This document shows, in pieces, positions 20,143 to 29,155 of a stretch of DNA of 64,000 nucleotides. The stretch lies in assembly GCF_964036595.1 (NCBI RefSeq), contig NZ_OZ038523.1, forward strand, positions 152,501 through 216,500, written 5' to 3'. Under the pieces are notes generated by a model. The model did not search any database. It worked only from the letters and a program-made list of their open reading frames with translations, and was not told the DNA's origin. Origin of the DNA: Tenacibaculum sp. 190524A05c (lineage in GTDB: Bacteria > Bacteroidota > Bacteroidia > Flavobacteriales > Flavobacteriaceae). Numbering within the stretch: position 1 is the first letter of the stretch; every line of letters begins with the position of its first letter. The translations under genes and the position numbers were made by a program.

Positions 20143-21641
20143 TGGAGCTAACTTACAAAAGACGTGTTTACATTCTTATTCTGTTCAGTGCTTTCCTAAA
20201 ACTTTTTCTTGGAAGTAATTTAGAATTTGGAAACGATGAAGTGTATTACTGGTTATATGCTAAATATCCAGATATAAGTCATTTTGATCATCCTCCAATG
20301 GTTGGTTTTTTTATTCAGCTTTTTACACTAAACTTAACTTTGGATTCTGAGGTATTCATTCGGTTAGCGACTATTATTCCATCTGCAATAAGTGTATATA
20401 TTATATTTTTAATAGGTAATTTTTTAAAAAGTGAAAAAGCAGGATTTATTGCAAGTTTACTATACAGTATTAGTATTTATGGTTTTATTATAGCTGGTAC
20501 ATTTATACTTCCTGATGCTCCATTAGTATTATTTTGGTTATTAAGTTTCTATTTTTTTATCCAAACAATACCTTTTGATCCGAATCCAAAATTTACTACT
20601 AAAATACTGTTAGCTTTTTTATTTGCTGGATTAGCTATTTACTCAAAATATCAAGCTGTTTATTTGTTGTTAGGTATTGTATTATTTGTTTTAATAAAGA
20701 ATAGAAGATGGTTAAGAAGTTCGGTTTTTTATATCGGATTTATATTTCCTTTATTAGCAATAGGATTGATTTTTTATTGGAATTATTCTAACGATTTTAT
20801 TAGTTATAAGTTCCATGGAGGTAGAGTTTCATTTTTTAGTTTTATGTTCAATAAAAATTCTTTTACCAGAGAAGTTTTAGGGCAAATTCTTTATAATAAT
20901 CCTTACATTGTAATTATGTTGATTGTAATGTTTGTTGAAATTAAAAGAAAGCAATTTAAAATTAATACTAATATTACAACACTCTTTCTTTTTTGTGCTT
21001 TACCATTAATATTTACAATTATTTATTTATCAATTTCAAGAAACACTTTACCGCATTGGTCTGGAATTGCTTATCTAACACTAATTCCTCTATTAGGAGT
21101 TTATCTGTCTGAAAACAAAAAGAGAATTGTTCGTAAACTAGAAATTGGAGTATTAGCCTTTTCTTTTCTTTTAGTTACAGCTGTTTTCATTATAAATAAA
21201 GGATGGTTTTTACCAGTAGATACTGAAGAGCAAAAAGAGAGATTAGGTAGAAAGAATGCTATTTTAGATATGTATGGATGGAAACAAGCCTCACAAAAAA
21301 TATCGGATATATTGAAAGAAGAAAAACTAACTCACTTAGGGATAATTTCAAATCGTTGGTATCCAGCAGCTCATGTAGATTATTACATAGCAAGACCAAA
21401 TAATATGAATGTTTACGGAGTTGGTAGTTTAAATGATATTCACAAGTATTATTGGATTAACTCAACTCATCCTGAAGTTACTAGTGAAGTTTTATATATA
21501 ACAGATAGTAGAAATTTTAAAGCTCCAAACGATTTGTTTGCTAAAAAGTATCATACATTTAATTTAATAAAGACAATTCCTATTGAAAGGAATAGAGAAG
21601 TAGTGAAGTACGTTTTTCTTTATAAACTAACTAAGGGGTAG
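20142..21641 (+). CDS. GT39-type (ArnT/PMT-like) integral membrane glycosyltransferase
   Basis: This 499-residue protein has about ten transmembrane helices. An early periplasmic loop, FGNDEVYYWLYAKYPDISHF, is followed by DHPPMVGFFIQ, which carries the acidic pair and DHPP motif of the family. Relatives move a sugar from a polyprenyl-phosphate donor to lipids or proteins on the periplasmic side. The acceptor is unknown. It starts inside the stop of the PAP2 gene. Its last 11 bp overlap the end of a convergent paralogue (21631-23109). Confidence 0.85.
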   Translation: MELTYKRRVYILILFSAFLKLFLGSNLEFGNDEVYYWLYAKYPDISHFDHPPMVGFFIQLFTLNLTLDSEVFIRLATIIPSAISVYIIFLIGNFLKSEKAGFIASLLYSISIYGFIIAGTFILPDAPLVLFWLLSFYFFIQTIPFDPNPKFTTKILLAFLFAGLAIYSKYQAVYLLLGIVLFVLIKNRRWLRSSVFYIGFIFPLLAIGLIFYWNYSNDFISYKFHGGRVSFFSFMFNKNSFTREVLGQILYNNPYIVIMLIVMFVEIKRKQFKINTNITTLFLFCALPLIFTIIYLSISRNTLPHWSGIAYLTLIPLLGVYLSENKKRIVRKLEIGVLAFSFLLVTAVFIINKGWFLPVDTEEQKERLGRKNAILDMYGWKQASQKISDILKEEKLTHLGIISNRWYPAAHVDYYIARPNNMNVYGVGSLNDIHKYYWINSTHPEVTSEVLYITDSRNFKAPNDLFAKKYHTFNLIKTIPIERNREVVKYVFLYKLTKG

Positions 21642-23109
21642 CTTTATAGCTTTCGCAATAGTATATCCAGAATTTTCTAACTTTTTTTCCATTTATTGAA
21701 ATAATAATAGGATCTAATTCTGTACATTTTTCGAAATAAGGATTCACTTGATTAAAGATATGTCCTTTTTTGTCTTCGTTTTTAAAACGTTTATCTGAGT
21801 CAATAAAAAATGCATTTTGTCCATTTAAGATGGTTAAATCATCACCTAAAAAATCAAAATGAAGCGCTCGTAAACCGATAACGTTCTGGGCATAAACTTT
21901 GTCTTCCATAAAGAAATTTAACGCAGCTGTAGTTTTATAGCCATCATCAGAAAAAACAAACGAGTTTGGATGTTCTTTTTGTAATTCTTCAATTTCTGTT
22001 GCTAATTCTTTCCAACCTACCCAAGTATCATCACTTTTAATTGGCACTAAATAAAATAGAATTTGAAGACTTACCAATACATGAATTACTGCAGAAACAA
22101 TAACTTGATAACGAACCCATTTTTTGGTAATAAAGATACTCGCTAATATAATTCCAGTGATGTAAGATGGCATCATCCAATTCAACTTTACCCAATATAT
22201 TGGAGTTAAGGAGAAAAATCCTAAAAATGTTGGTACGAAGAAGGCGAGTAAGAATAAGATTTTACTACTTGGTAATTTAAATTTGGTAACGAATCTTTTG
22301 ATGTATTTAAAAGTAAATACTAGAAAAGTTCCGAAAAGTATTGGTAGCAATAATAAAGATTGATGCCCAATTGCACCGAAAAAATATTTTGGAGAAAATT
22401 TAAATTTTGAAATATTATCTGTTCTACCTGAAGATTGAAATAGAAATGAAGCGAATTCATTTTCATAATTCCAAAGCCAAACAGGAACAGTAAATATAAC
22501 AGCTACAATTAGCGAAATATACAACCATGGAGATAGTAATAATTTTCTGTGCTTAGAACAGAATAAAGTAAAAGCTAACAATCCTATGGGTAATAAAATA
22601 GCCGTGTATTTGCTGTCAAAAGCTAAACCCATAGCTATTCCAGCATAGATCCAAGAGGCTTTTTTATTTTCAAAAATTGCTCGGTATAAGAATAGTACAC
22701 TCAATGTCCAGAATAATAATAAAGGAACATCTGGAGTAGAGTTAAAAGATAAAATCGAAATAAAGAATGTTGAAGCTATTAAAACTATAGCAGATTTCAA
22801 TCTTTCTTTAGATAAAAAGCATTCGGCTAATTTGTAAAAACTAAGTAATGTTAATGAGGTAATTACGAAATCAGTAAGCTTTACAACAAAAATGGTTTTA
22901 CCAAATACAATGGTAAATATTCGTAATAAATAACCTATCATTCCGGGATGATCAAAATAACACCAAGAAAAATTCTCACCATAAAAGTGATAATAGGCAT
23001 CTTGGGGCATTAATCCCATGAAAGGTAAAAGTATAAAGCGAAAACATTGAAAACCTAGAACAATACTTAAAGCTGGATACTTTTGAATAAGCTTTTTAAT
23101 ACTATTCAT
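21631..23109 (-). CDS. Second GT39-type membrane glycosyltransferase, convergent paralogue
   Basis: This 492-residue polytopic membrane protein has the same early motif as its neighbour: [19 protein letters not shown] followed by [10 protein letters not shown]. It ends in a soluble C-terminal part of about 120 residues. The sequences are clearly related but diverged. The start overlaps the 3' end of trmD by 8 bp, so it is probably cotranscribed with and coupled to trmD. The substrate is unknown. The 3' end overlaps the convergent GT39 gene by 11 bp, leaving no room for a terminator between them. Confidence 0.85.
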   Translation of the reverse strand: MNSIKKLIQKYPALSIVLGFQCFRFILLPFMGLMPQDAYYHFYGENFSWCYFDHPGMIGYLLRIFTIVFGKTIFVVKLTDFVITSLTLLSFYKLAECFLSKERLKSAIVLIASTFFISILSFNSTPDVPLLLFWTLSVLFLYRAIFENKKASWIYAGIAMGLAFDSKYTAILLPIGLLAFTLFCSKHRKLLLSPWLYISLIVAVIFTVPVWLWNYENEFASFLFQSSGRTDNISKFKFSPKYFFGAIGHQSLLLLPILFGTFLVFTFKYIKRFVTKFKLPSSKILFLLAFFVPTFLGFFSLTPIYWVKLNWMMPSYITGIILASIFITKKWVRYQVIVSAVIHVLVSLQILFYLVPIKSDDTWVGWKELATEIEELQKEHPNSFVFSDDGYKTTAALNFFMEDKVYAQNVIGLRALHFDFLGDDLTILNGQNAFFIDSDKRFKNEDKKGHIFNQVNPYFEKCTELDPIIISINGKKVRKFWIYYCESYKATP

Positions 23110-23779
23110 CTAGTAGGTCAGGCCTAATTTCTCTGGTACGTTCATAGGCCTTTTCTGAACGCCATTCTTCTATCTTAGGAAAATTTCCTGATAATAAAAC
23201 ATCAGGAACTTTCATGCCTTCATATTCCGAAGGTCTAGTATATACTGGTGGAGATAGTAAATTATCTTGAAAAGAATCGGTTAAGGCAGAAGTTTCATCT
23301 CCCAACACTCCAGGAATTAAGCGAATTACAGCATCACATAAAACGGCTGCTGCTAATTCTCCTCCTGTTAATACATAATCTCCAATTGATATTTCTTTGG
23401 TAATATATTTATCTCTTACTCGTTGGTCAACACCTTTGTAATGACCAGTAAGTATCATAATATTTTCCTTCAAAGATAGGGTATTTGCGGTAGCTTGATT
23501 TAAAGTAGGAGCATCAGGTGTCATGTAAATAATTTCGTCATAGTTCCTTTCAGCTAATAATCCTTCAATACACTTTGCAATTGGTTCTATCATTAGAACC
23601 ATTCCAGCACCACCACCAAATTGGTAATCATCAATTTGACGATAGTTTCCTTGTCCAAATTCTCTTAAGTTATGAAAGTGTACTTCAGCTAAACCTTTAT
23701 CGATAGCTCTTTTCATCATTGAGTTTTGAAAAGGGCTTTTAATTAAATCAGGTTCAACAGTAATTATATCTACGCGCAT
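23102..23779 (-). CDS. trmD: tRNA (guanine-37-N1)-methyltransferase
   Basis: TrmD methylates G37 next to the anticodon, using S-adenosylmethionine, and prevents +1 frameshifting. The 225-residue protein has the trefoil-knot signatures [31 protein letters not shown] and [14 protein letters not shown], with [20 protein letters not shown] near the end. Length is normal. It is not next to rplS as in many bacteria. A perfect -7 box, TACTTTTG, lies 4 bp before the ATG, suggesting a leaderless or nearly leaderless message. It overlaps the downstream GT39 gene by 8 bp. Confidence 0.97.
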   Translation of the reverse strand: MRVDIITVEPDLIKSPFQNSMMKRAIDKGLAEVHFHNLREFGQGNYRQIDDYQFGGGAGMVLMIEPIAKCIEGLLAERNYDEIIYMTPDAPTLNQATANTLSLKENIMILTGHYKGVDQRVRDKYITKEISIGDYVLTGGELAAAVLCDAVIRLIPGVLGDETSALTDSFQDNLLSPPVYTRPSEYEGMKVPDVLLSGNFPKIEEWRSEKAYERTREIRPDLLDE

Positions 23780-23783
23780 TTTG

Positions 23784-23791
23784 CAAAAGTA
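23784..23791 (-). promoter_or_regulatory. Putative -7 box for trmD, abutting the start codon
   Basis: TACTTTTG on the minus strand matches TAnnTTTG and is followed by CAAA and then the trmD ATG. No -33 TTG is visible at the usual distance, so this is tentative. Confidence 0.35.
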
Positions 23792-23811
23792 GTGTTTTTA
23801 ACTAAAAAATG

Positions 23812-25086
23812 TTAAAATCCTTTAACATCTCCCATACTTAATTCTCCGTTGTTGCCAAATCTGTGCATTTTTGGTAATAATGTTCCACTTTCTGTAGTGA
23901 TCCAATCTTCCCAAGTTGCAGGAACTCCTTCCATTTTCATACTGGGAACATACATTTTGTAGCTTTTTGGAACATAATTTTCATCCAACAACCATAAGTA
24001 CGAATCTCCAGGGGTTGTTCCACCCGTAGTATATTTAACTAAAAGAGCTTCTTTTCCATCTTCAATTTTTATTGCTCTTAAAATTCCAGATTCAAAAAGT
24101 TTATGCGGAGCTACTAACCAAAAACTGTCATTATTAAAATAGTCTTCTGCTTTTTTAATGATCGTTTTATCTTTACTGTCAGAAAGTTTATCATTAAAAT
24201 AGATGGTACTTTTTTCTAAGTTATTCGGATGAAGTATCACTTTAGTGGTATCCCATTTTACTTCTGCAATATGTTCTTTCTTATTCCATTTGAAAAAGCG
24301 TCTTCCTCCAAAACTCCATTCGATAGTATTAGTTGTTTTATAAGATTCGTGTTTAATTGCTTTTAAAATTTTAGAAGCTAAAGCATCAGCAAAAGGAGTA
24401 GAAGCTTTAGGATCTCCCATATCAATTGATAAATCGAATAAGTTGGTATTGTGTTTTGTCGGTAATTTAAATCCAGCTTTGGTTTCTTTCCAATCACTCC
24501 ATGAAGCTTCAATTCCACCAATAGGAATTATGCTTGTCCACATTTTATAGGCAGTTGGGAAATTGTTTTCATCTAAAATCCATAAATAAGAATCTCCTGG
24601 AGTTGAACCACCAGTAGTATAGGTAACTAATAAAGCGTCTTTATCTTCGTGCTTTACAATACTTCTTTCCACGCCACTATCCATTACTTTGTATGGAGCG
24701 ATCAACCAAAAACTATCGTTGTTAAAAAACGATTGTGCTTTTTGGATTAATTCTGAGTTTTCTACTTTTTCGCCATTTACAAAAACTTCACTTTGTTCAG
24801 GCGCATTTGTATTTAGTATAACTTTATTTTCTTTCCAATTAACTTCAACTTTTCCTTGTTGCTTATACCATTTGTAAAAATTAGTTCCTCTGAACGACCA
24901 TTCAATCACTTCGGCATTTTCAAAAGCCTCATGATTTAAAGCAGCTAACATTTTTTGAGCTAGTTGTTCTGCTTTTTCTCCTTTTTCACCAGTTGGTAAA
25001 GATTCATTTTTGCTGAAAATTGTAACTAGGAATACAACGATAAGGAGTACTAACGCAACTCCAATTATTTTAAAAAACTTCTTCAT
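23812..25086 (-). CDS. Membrane-anchored protein with an internally duplicated domain
   Basis: This 424-residue protein has one N-terminal membrane helix (about 5-25) without a lipobox. Two similar halves follow, about residues 40-230 and 235-424. Repeated landmarks are IEWSFRGTNFYKWYK / IEWSFGGRRFFKWNK, FFNNDSFWLIAPYKV / YFNNDSFWLVAPHKL, and YTTGGSTPGDSYLWILDENN / YTTGGTTPGDSYLWLLDENY. The pattern of beta strands suggests a LolA-like or LppX-like fold, but I cannot name the family. It lies 10 bp after the ATP-grasp gene at 25097 and is probably cotranscribed with it. Confidence 0.7.
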   Translation of the reverse strand: MKKFFKIIGVALVLLIVVFLVTIFSKNESLPTGEKGEKAEQLAQKMLAALNHEAFENAEVIEWSFRGTNFYKWYKQQGKVEVNWKENKVILNTNAPEQSEVFVNGEKVENSELIQKAQSFFNNDSFWLIAPYKVMDSGVERSIVKHEDKDALLVTYTTGGSTPGDSYLWILDENNFPTAYKMWTSIIPIGGIEASWSDWKETKAGFKLPTKHNTNLFDLSIDMGDPKASTPFADALASKILKAIKHESYKTTNTIEWSFGGRRFFKWNKKEHIAEVKWDTTKVILHPNNLEKSTIYFNDKLSDSKDKTIIKKAEDYFNNDSFWLVAPHKLFESGILRAIKIEDGKEALLVKYTTGGTTPGDSYLWLLDENYVPKSYKMYVPSMKMEGVPATWEDWITTESGTLLPKMHRFGNNGELSMGDVKGF

Positions 25087-25096
25087 TTTGATTCGT

Positions 25097-25999
25097 TTAG
25101 TTGAGGATTAAATTTTTAATACCAGTTGAAAGTTTAGCGGCAGCTTCTGGATAATTTCTAAACCATAATTCAGGTTCAATTAATTCCAGCTCAGCAATTG
25201 CTAATTTATTGTTATTATCGGTAAAAACATCTACTCGAGCATACATTGGTTTTTCAGAACAAGCATTTACAGCTTTTTCAGCAAAAGCAATTTCTTCAGG
25301 AGTAGGTGAGTAGTCTTGAACAGAACCTCCAAAATCATCCTGAACTCTAAAATCTCCAGGTTTTGCAATTTTTAGAACAGCATGTGTGAATTCTCCGTTC
25401 ATAATCATTAAAGAGATTTCTCCTTTTTCTACAATATTGTGTTGAAAAGGTTGAATGATATATGCTTCGTCAGAAACTAAATCTTTAAAAAGAGATTCAT
25501 GTGCTGCAATAGTTTCAGGGTTTATTTTATAGGTATGTCTTCCACCGCCAGAAACACATGGTTTAAGTACGAAACTATTAAGGTTGTATTGATTTGCTAA
25601 TTCTTGTAAAGTTGATGATTCTCCTTTTTCTATGAAATAAGATTCACATACATGGACACCATTTTGTTGTAAATCTAATAAGTAGTGTTTATCTAAATTC
25701 CAGCGAATAATAGCTTCAGAGTTTATGAGTTTAGTTTGTTTACTGACTTTTTCTAACCAATCAGAAAACTCATCGAAACGATCGAAATAATCCCAAGTAG
25801 TTCTGAATAAAATATAGTTCGTATTCGACCAATCGAAGTTTGGATCATCCCAAGACAAACGAGCCACTTTTAAGCCATCCTTTTCTAATGCTTTTTTCAC
25901 CAAGTCATCTTCTAACAATACATTGGCGATATATTTATCTACATCAGAAGGATTTACATATCTTCTTTCAGTAAGAATTACAACATCAAATTTTTCCAT
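25097..25999 (-). CDS. ATP-grasp protein related to prokaryotic glutathione synthetase/RimK
   Basis: This 300-residue cytoplasmic protein has a pre-ATP-grasp domain (DVVILTERRYVNPSDVDKYI). The ATP-grasp core includes NLDKHYLLDLQQNGVHVCES, FVLKPCVSGGGRHTYKI (nucleotide-binding lysine and Gly loop), AYIIQPFQHNIVEKGEISLM and the metal ligands in AIAELELIEPELWFRNYP. Similar proteins are annotated as glutathione-synthetase-like or as ligases of non-ribosomal peptides. The substrate is unknown. The -7-like TAGATTTA lies 4 bp before the ATG. Confidence 0.78.
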   Translation of the reverse strand: MEKFDVVILTERRYVNPSDVDKYIANVLLEDDLVKKALEKDGLKVARLSWDDPNFDWSNTNYILFRTTWDYFDRFDEFSDWLEKVSKQTKLINSEAIIRWNLDKHYLLDLQQNGVHVCESYFIEKGESSTLQELANQYNLNSFVLKPCVSGGGRHTYKINPETIAAHESLFKDLVSDEAYIIQPFQHNIVEKGEISLMIMNGEFTHAVLKIAKPGDFRVQDDFGGSVQDYSPTPEEIAFAEKAVNACSEKPMYARVDVFTDNNNKLAIAELELIEPELWFRNYPEAAAKLSTGIKNLILN

Positions 26000-26158
26000 G
26001 TTGTAAATCTACTGTTTTAATTTCATTATTTTCAATTAGAGGAAAAGGAAAATTAGGGTAAAAAAGAAGGTTTCAAATTCTAATTGAAATTGCATAAAAT
26101 ACTTTAAAATTAGTACTGCTCAAATTGTTAATCTCCCTAATGTTTATCGAAGGTTGTT

Positions 26159-26194
26159 AAAGTTATTGATTTTAACATTTAATAACTTTTTTTT
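26159..26194 (+). terminator. Orphan plus-strand terminator-like hairpin
   Basis: AAAGTTATT, a 13-nt loop and AATAACTTT run into a stretch of T. There is no T-run on the minus-strand side, so it points to plus-strand transcription. Confidence 0.45.
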
Positions 26195-26218
26195 CACATT
26201 TAATAAAACAAATTGATG

Positions 26219-26226
26219 TAATTTTG
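26219..26226 (+). promoter_or_regulatory. -7 box of the candidate small RNA
   Basis: TAATTTTG followed by CTTCG is an exact TAnnTTTG match in a gene-free region. It predicts a start near 26232. A -33 element is not obvious. Confidence 0.45.
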
Positions 26227-26231
26227 CTTCG

Positions 26232-26295
26232 TATTATTTGAGTTAGTACCTCCCATACAAACAGCTCTAGTTTCTAGAGCTGTTTTGATTTTTAA
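26232..26295 (+). ncRNA. Candidate short non-coding RNA of about 60 nt
   Basis: A perfect -7 box is followed by about 27 unstructured nt that include GTACCTCCCATAC. A 12-bp perfect stem (AAACAGCTCTAG / CTAGAGCTGTTT) with a TTT loop and a T-rich tail comes next. There is no start codon with a useful frame. The single-stranded CCUCC stretch could pair with purine-rich mRNA sites. No family is recognised. Confidence 0.4.
26259..26290 (+). terminator. Strong terminator of the candidate small RNA
   Basis: There is a 12-bp perfect stem with a 3-nt loop (26259-26285) followed by TGATTTTT. The T-run is on the plus-strand side. It might also help end the convergent minus-strand operon at 26319. Confidence 0.7.
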
Positions 26296-26318
26296 AACTC
26301 AAGTATGTCTTGAATGAA

Positions 26319-26978
26319 TTACTTAAATTTATTGTAGTGATGTTGAATATGTTTTGGAATATCTATAGTTAATGGATATCCATTATCCGGAATAGGTTTT
26401 TCTAGTTTTTGTTTTACAGGAATTACACCAGCCCAATATGGTAATTCATAATCTTCGGGTTCATCATTTACACCTTCAGCTCGAATCTTAGCAGAAGCAG
26501 AAGTTATTGTAAATTCAACTACTATAGTTCTATCCAGTTCTTTTTGATGCATCGGGCGTAAAGTATCCCAGTGATCTTCGATCATATGATCCACAATATC
26601 TTTTAATAGTTCAGTTTTACTATGATCATCAGTAATTTCTTTAAGTTCACCAAACAATGTAGCTGAACGATAATTCACCGAATGATGTAAACCAGAACGC
26701 GCTATAACTAAACCATCTAAATGCATAACATTTATTGAAGTTTTGCCACTTTCTAAAACTGCTCTTAACATTCGATTTGCAGTTGATCCATGTAAATATA
26801 TTTTATCTCCTTTTCTGGCATATGCCATCGGAATACTAATGGGATAACCATCATAAATATATCCTACTTGAGCAATAAAACCTGCATCTAAAATTTCATT
26901 TATCGTTTCTTTGTCATATACAGCTCTATTTGCTCCGCGCTTTAAGCGATTCAGTTTTGTTTTTTCGAATTCTGCCAT
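26319..26978 (-). CDS. FMN-binding pyridoxamine 5'-phosphate oxidase-like protein (NimA-type)
   Basis: This 219-residue cytoplasmic protein of the split-barrel flavin-binding superfamily shows RGANRAVYDKETINEILDAG at the N-terminus, then FIAQVGYIYDGYPISIPMAY and KIYLHGSTANRMLRAVLES. The segment LVIARSGLHHSVNYRSATLF is typical of the NimA-like subgroup, whose members include nitroimidazole reductases. The natural substrate is unknown. It is the last gene of a five-gene operon that starts at 29117 and is 5 bp after the OsmC gene. MocR regulators often control vitamin B6 or PLP-related genes, so its placement opposite one is suggestive. Confidence 0.85.
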   Translation of the reverse strand: MAEFEKTKLNRLKRGANRAVYDKETINEILDAGFIAQVGYIYDGYPISIPMAYARKGDKIYLHGSTANRMLRAVLESGKTSINVMHLDGLVIARSGLHHSVNYRSATLFGELKEITDDHSKTELLKDIVDHMIEDHWDTLRPMHQKELDRTIVVEFTITSASAKIRAEGVNDEPEDYELPYWAGVIPVKQKLEKPIPDNGYPLTIDIPKHIQHHYNKFK

Positions 26979-26983
26979 TTTTT

Positions 26984-27454
26984 TTAAATTGAAATTGTTG
27001 TTGGATTGTGATCTATTTTAAAATTGCACGAGTTTGCGATAAAGCACATTTTATTCGCTTCTTCATGCAGTTCATTCGCAAGGTTTATTTTAGTTTGATC
27101 AGTTATTGTTACCTTAGGATGAAGGGTAACATTGGTGAATTTCCCACTACCATCTTTCGACTCTTCCATAATTCCAGTTACATTATCAATATATTCAGTA
27201 ACAATAATATTATTCACAGAACATAGGTGTAAATACCAGAGCATATGACAAGAAGATAATGACGAAATAAAGAGGTCTTCAGGATTGTATCTTGTTTTAT
27301 CACCTAAGAATGAAGGATCACTAGAACCTTTAATTATATCCTGCTTTTCAAGAATTTTTATTTCATGATTCCTGTTGTATTCATTGTACTTTGAGGTTCC
27401 AGAACCTTCGTTCCCTGTCCAAGTAATCTGTGCTTTATAATTATGCTTTTTCAT
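26984..27454 (-). CDS. OsmC-family thiol peroxidase-like protein
   Basis: This 156-residue protein has the OsmC arrangement: NPEDLFISSLSSCHMLWYLH with the first conserved Cys, the strand VTLHPKVTITDQTKINLANE, and a second Cys pair in ANKMCFIANSCNFKIDHNP. Family members reduce organic hydroperoxides using two cysteines. It overlaps the GNAT gene by 14 bp and lies in an operon with a DJ-1-like and a flavin protein, so a stress or detoxification role is plausible. Confidence 0.85.
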   Translation of the reverse strand: MKKHNYKAQITWTGNEGSGTSKYNEYNRNHEIKILEKQDIIKGSSDPSFLGDKTRYNPEDLFISSLSSCHMLWYLHLCSVNNIIVTEYIDNVTGIMEESKDGSGKFTNVTLHPKVTITDQTKINLANELHEEANKMCFIANSCNFKIDHNPTTISI

Positions 27455-27977
27455 CGAATAGTTTTTTAGCTAGAATTGGGTTTTCGTATCCTTGTTTGCT
27501 TATTTTAAAAGATATACTTCCTACTTCTTCAAAATCGTTTTTCAGGTAGAAGTTAATTGCTTTTGTATTTTTAATATATACTGATAACCACATTACTTCA
27601 AAATTCAACTCTTTAGCCTTTTCAACGGTTTGGTTCAACAAATCAATTCCGAATTTTTGAGATATGAACTCATCTAATACATAAATACGTTCTAATCGGC
27701 AACTACGTTCATTAGGAATAAAAGGAGAGGTTGCATTTAAAATTAACTTTGCGTAACCCACAGGAAAATGGTTCTTGTAAATAATAAAATAAACATTGTT
27801 CGAATCATTTACTTCTTTTTGAGTTGTTTCAAATGAAAATGCTTTATCTAAATACTCGTTTAAATTGGTTTTATCTTCTATATAGTCTCCATGAGATTCT
27901 CTAAACGTTACACGTCCTAATAATGCTAATAATTCTGTATCAGCTGGTGTAGCAAGTTTTATGTTATGTTGGGTCAT
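27441..27977 (-). CDS. GNAT-family N-acetyltransferase
   Basis: This 178-residue protein has the acetyl-CoA-binding pattern of GNAT enzymes: VYFIIYKNHFPVGYAKLIL, CRLERIYVLDEFISQKFGID (motif A), LLNQTVEKAKELNFEVMWLS and VYIKNTKAINFYLKNDFEEV (motif B), then GSISFKI. The acceptor is unknown. It lies 9 bp after the DJ-1-like gene and overlaps the OsmC gene, so it is within the MocR-opposed operon. Confidence 0.88.
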   Translation of the reverse strand: MTQHNIKLATPADTELLALLGRVTFRESHGDYIEDKTNLNEYLDKAFSFETTQKEVNDSNNVYFIIYKNHFPVGYAKLILNATSPFIPNERSCRLERIYVLDEFISQKFGIDLLNQTVEKAKELNFEVMWLSVYIKNTKAINFYLKNDFEEVGSISFKISKQGYENPILAKKLFDEKA

Positions 27978-27986
27978 TTTAAATAC

Positions 27987-28589
27987 TTATAAATCGTAAA
28001 CTTCCTTGTGAATTGGATATTCCATATACTTAGCAGTCTTTTCTATAATTTCCTTACCGTGTAATTTGTTGATGATATGAAAAGATAAATCGATACCAGC
28101 AGAAATTCCTCCAGATGTATATGTTTTCTCGTTAGATTGAGTAAATCTTTTTTCTTTAATTGGAATACCAGAAGGGACAAGTTTATTTAAATCGTCATAA
28201 ACTAAATGATGGGTGCAATAAGGTCGGTTTTCTAAGACTCCAATTTTTGCTAAAAATCGGGTTCCAGAACAAATACTCATGGTAATTTCAGTTTCTAAGT
28301 GTTTGTTTGCAATCCATTGAATAATTTCAGAATCAGTTATAGCTTGATTAGTTCCATTTCCGCCAGCTAAAATTAAAATATCGACCTTAGGACAATCGGT
28401 AAAATCATATGTTGGATTAACGGATAAACCATTAACAGCTCGAACAGGTTGTTTTGTTTTAGCAACCGTAAATAAATCAAATAATTCAAAGTTGTTTAGT
28501 TCTGAAGTAACCGAAAAAACTTCGAAAGGTCCTGCAAAGTCTAAAACTTCTGCGTCATCGAAAATAAAAATACCTACGTTTTTTTTCAT
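27987..28589 (-). CDS. DJ-1/PfpI-family protein
   Basis: This 200-residue class I glutamine-amidotransferase-like protein contains VGIFIFDDAEVLDFAGPFEV at the N-terminus, DILILAGGNGTNQAI, and the nucleophile elbow in TMSICSGTRFLAKIG with Cys107. A conserved GGISAGIDLSFHII follows, as in the AraC-associated or isonitrile-hydratase-like branch, but no DNA-binding domain is attached here. The substrate is unknown; isonitrile hydratase or glyoxalase III activities are known in the family. It lies 9 bp after the DinB gene. Confidence 0.88.
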   Translation of the reverse strand: MKKNVGIFIFDDAEVLDFAGPFEVFSVTSELNNFELFDLFTVAKTKQPVRAVNGLSVNPTYDFTDCPKVDILILAGGNGTNQAITDSEIIQWIANKHLETEITMSICSGTRFLAKIGVLENRPYCTHHLVYDDLNKLVPSGIPIKEKRFTQSNEKTYTSGGISAGIDLSFHIINKLHGKEIIEKTAKYMEYPIHKEVYDL

Positions 28590-28598
28590 CTCTGTTTA

Positions 28599-29117
28599 TT
28601 ATAAATATCTCTCTTTAATAATTTCTTTATGCCAAATATCATGTCCTGGAATTACAAAGGCTGCTGCTCGCGCAGATATTGCGTTGCCATTTGCATTTCC
28701 GATATAACATAAATCTTCTGTCGAAATTGAATTCAGAAAATTAATGGAATGTTCTCTATTAATAGTAAATTCATTAATTAAATTTTCAATAGATTTTTGA
28801 TTTGCACCGGATGGATTTATGTATATATTTTGATCAAATCCACTCAAAGGTGTTATATCTCTTCTTGCAATTCTGAAACAACGGTTCATAAAAATACGTT
28901 CCGTATCAATAAGATGTTGAAAAATCTCTTTAACAGACCATTTTTCATTTTGATATCGGTATTCTAATTTGTTTTCAGGAATTGATGAAAAGAAACGAAT
29001 TGTATTTTTCTTTCCCTCTAAGAAGCTTTGCAACAAACTCATGTCTTGTGGTAGTTTGTCGATATATCTCTTATAATAAATGTCAAATTCGTTTTGATCT
29101 AAGTTTGTTGTATTCAT
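28599..29117 (-). CDS. DinB-family metalloprotein
   Basis: This 172-residue four-helix-bundle protein carries the DinB pattern: KWSVKEIFQHLIDTERIFMN with the first metal-binding His, the middle segment NREHSINFLNSISTEDL, and the late AFVIPGHDIWHKEIIKERYL with the His pair. Family members include thiol-dependent transferases. It is the first gene of the operon that runs to 26319. It is divergent from the MocR-type gene, with a putative operator between them. Confidence 0.88.
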   Translation of the reverse strand: MNTTNLDQNEFDIYYKRYIDKLPQDMSLLQSFLEGKKNTIRFFSSIPENKLEYRYQNEKWSVKEIFQHLIDTERIFMNRCFRIARRDITPLSGFDQNIYINPSGANQKSIENLINEFTINREHSINFLNSISTEDLCYIGNANGNAISARAAAFVIPGHDIWHKEIIKERYL

Positions 29118-29155
29118 TATCAGCTCAATTTATGATCTAAAATTACTACATTTAT

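Larger units (their letters stand above)
26000..26318. other. Gene-free stretch with hairpins and a candidate small RNA
   Basis: No credible ORF is present in these 319 bp. From left to right I see a TTTCAA-N7-TTGAAA hairpin (26071-26089), a plus-strand terminator-like hairpin with a T8 run (26159-26194), a perfect -7 box (26219-26226) and a second plus-strand terminator (26259-26290). The two plus-strand terminators serve no plus-strand gene, so short untranslated RNAs are the simplest explanation. Confidence 0.6.

Noticed and set aside
23102..23779. trmD separated from rplS as a possible rearrangement
   Set aside because: Separation of these genes is common in this phylum, so it is not evidence of a recent event.
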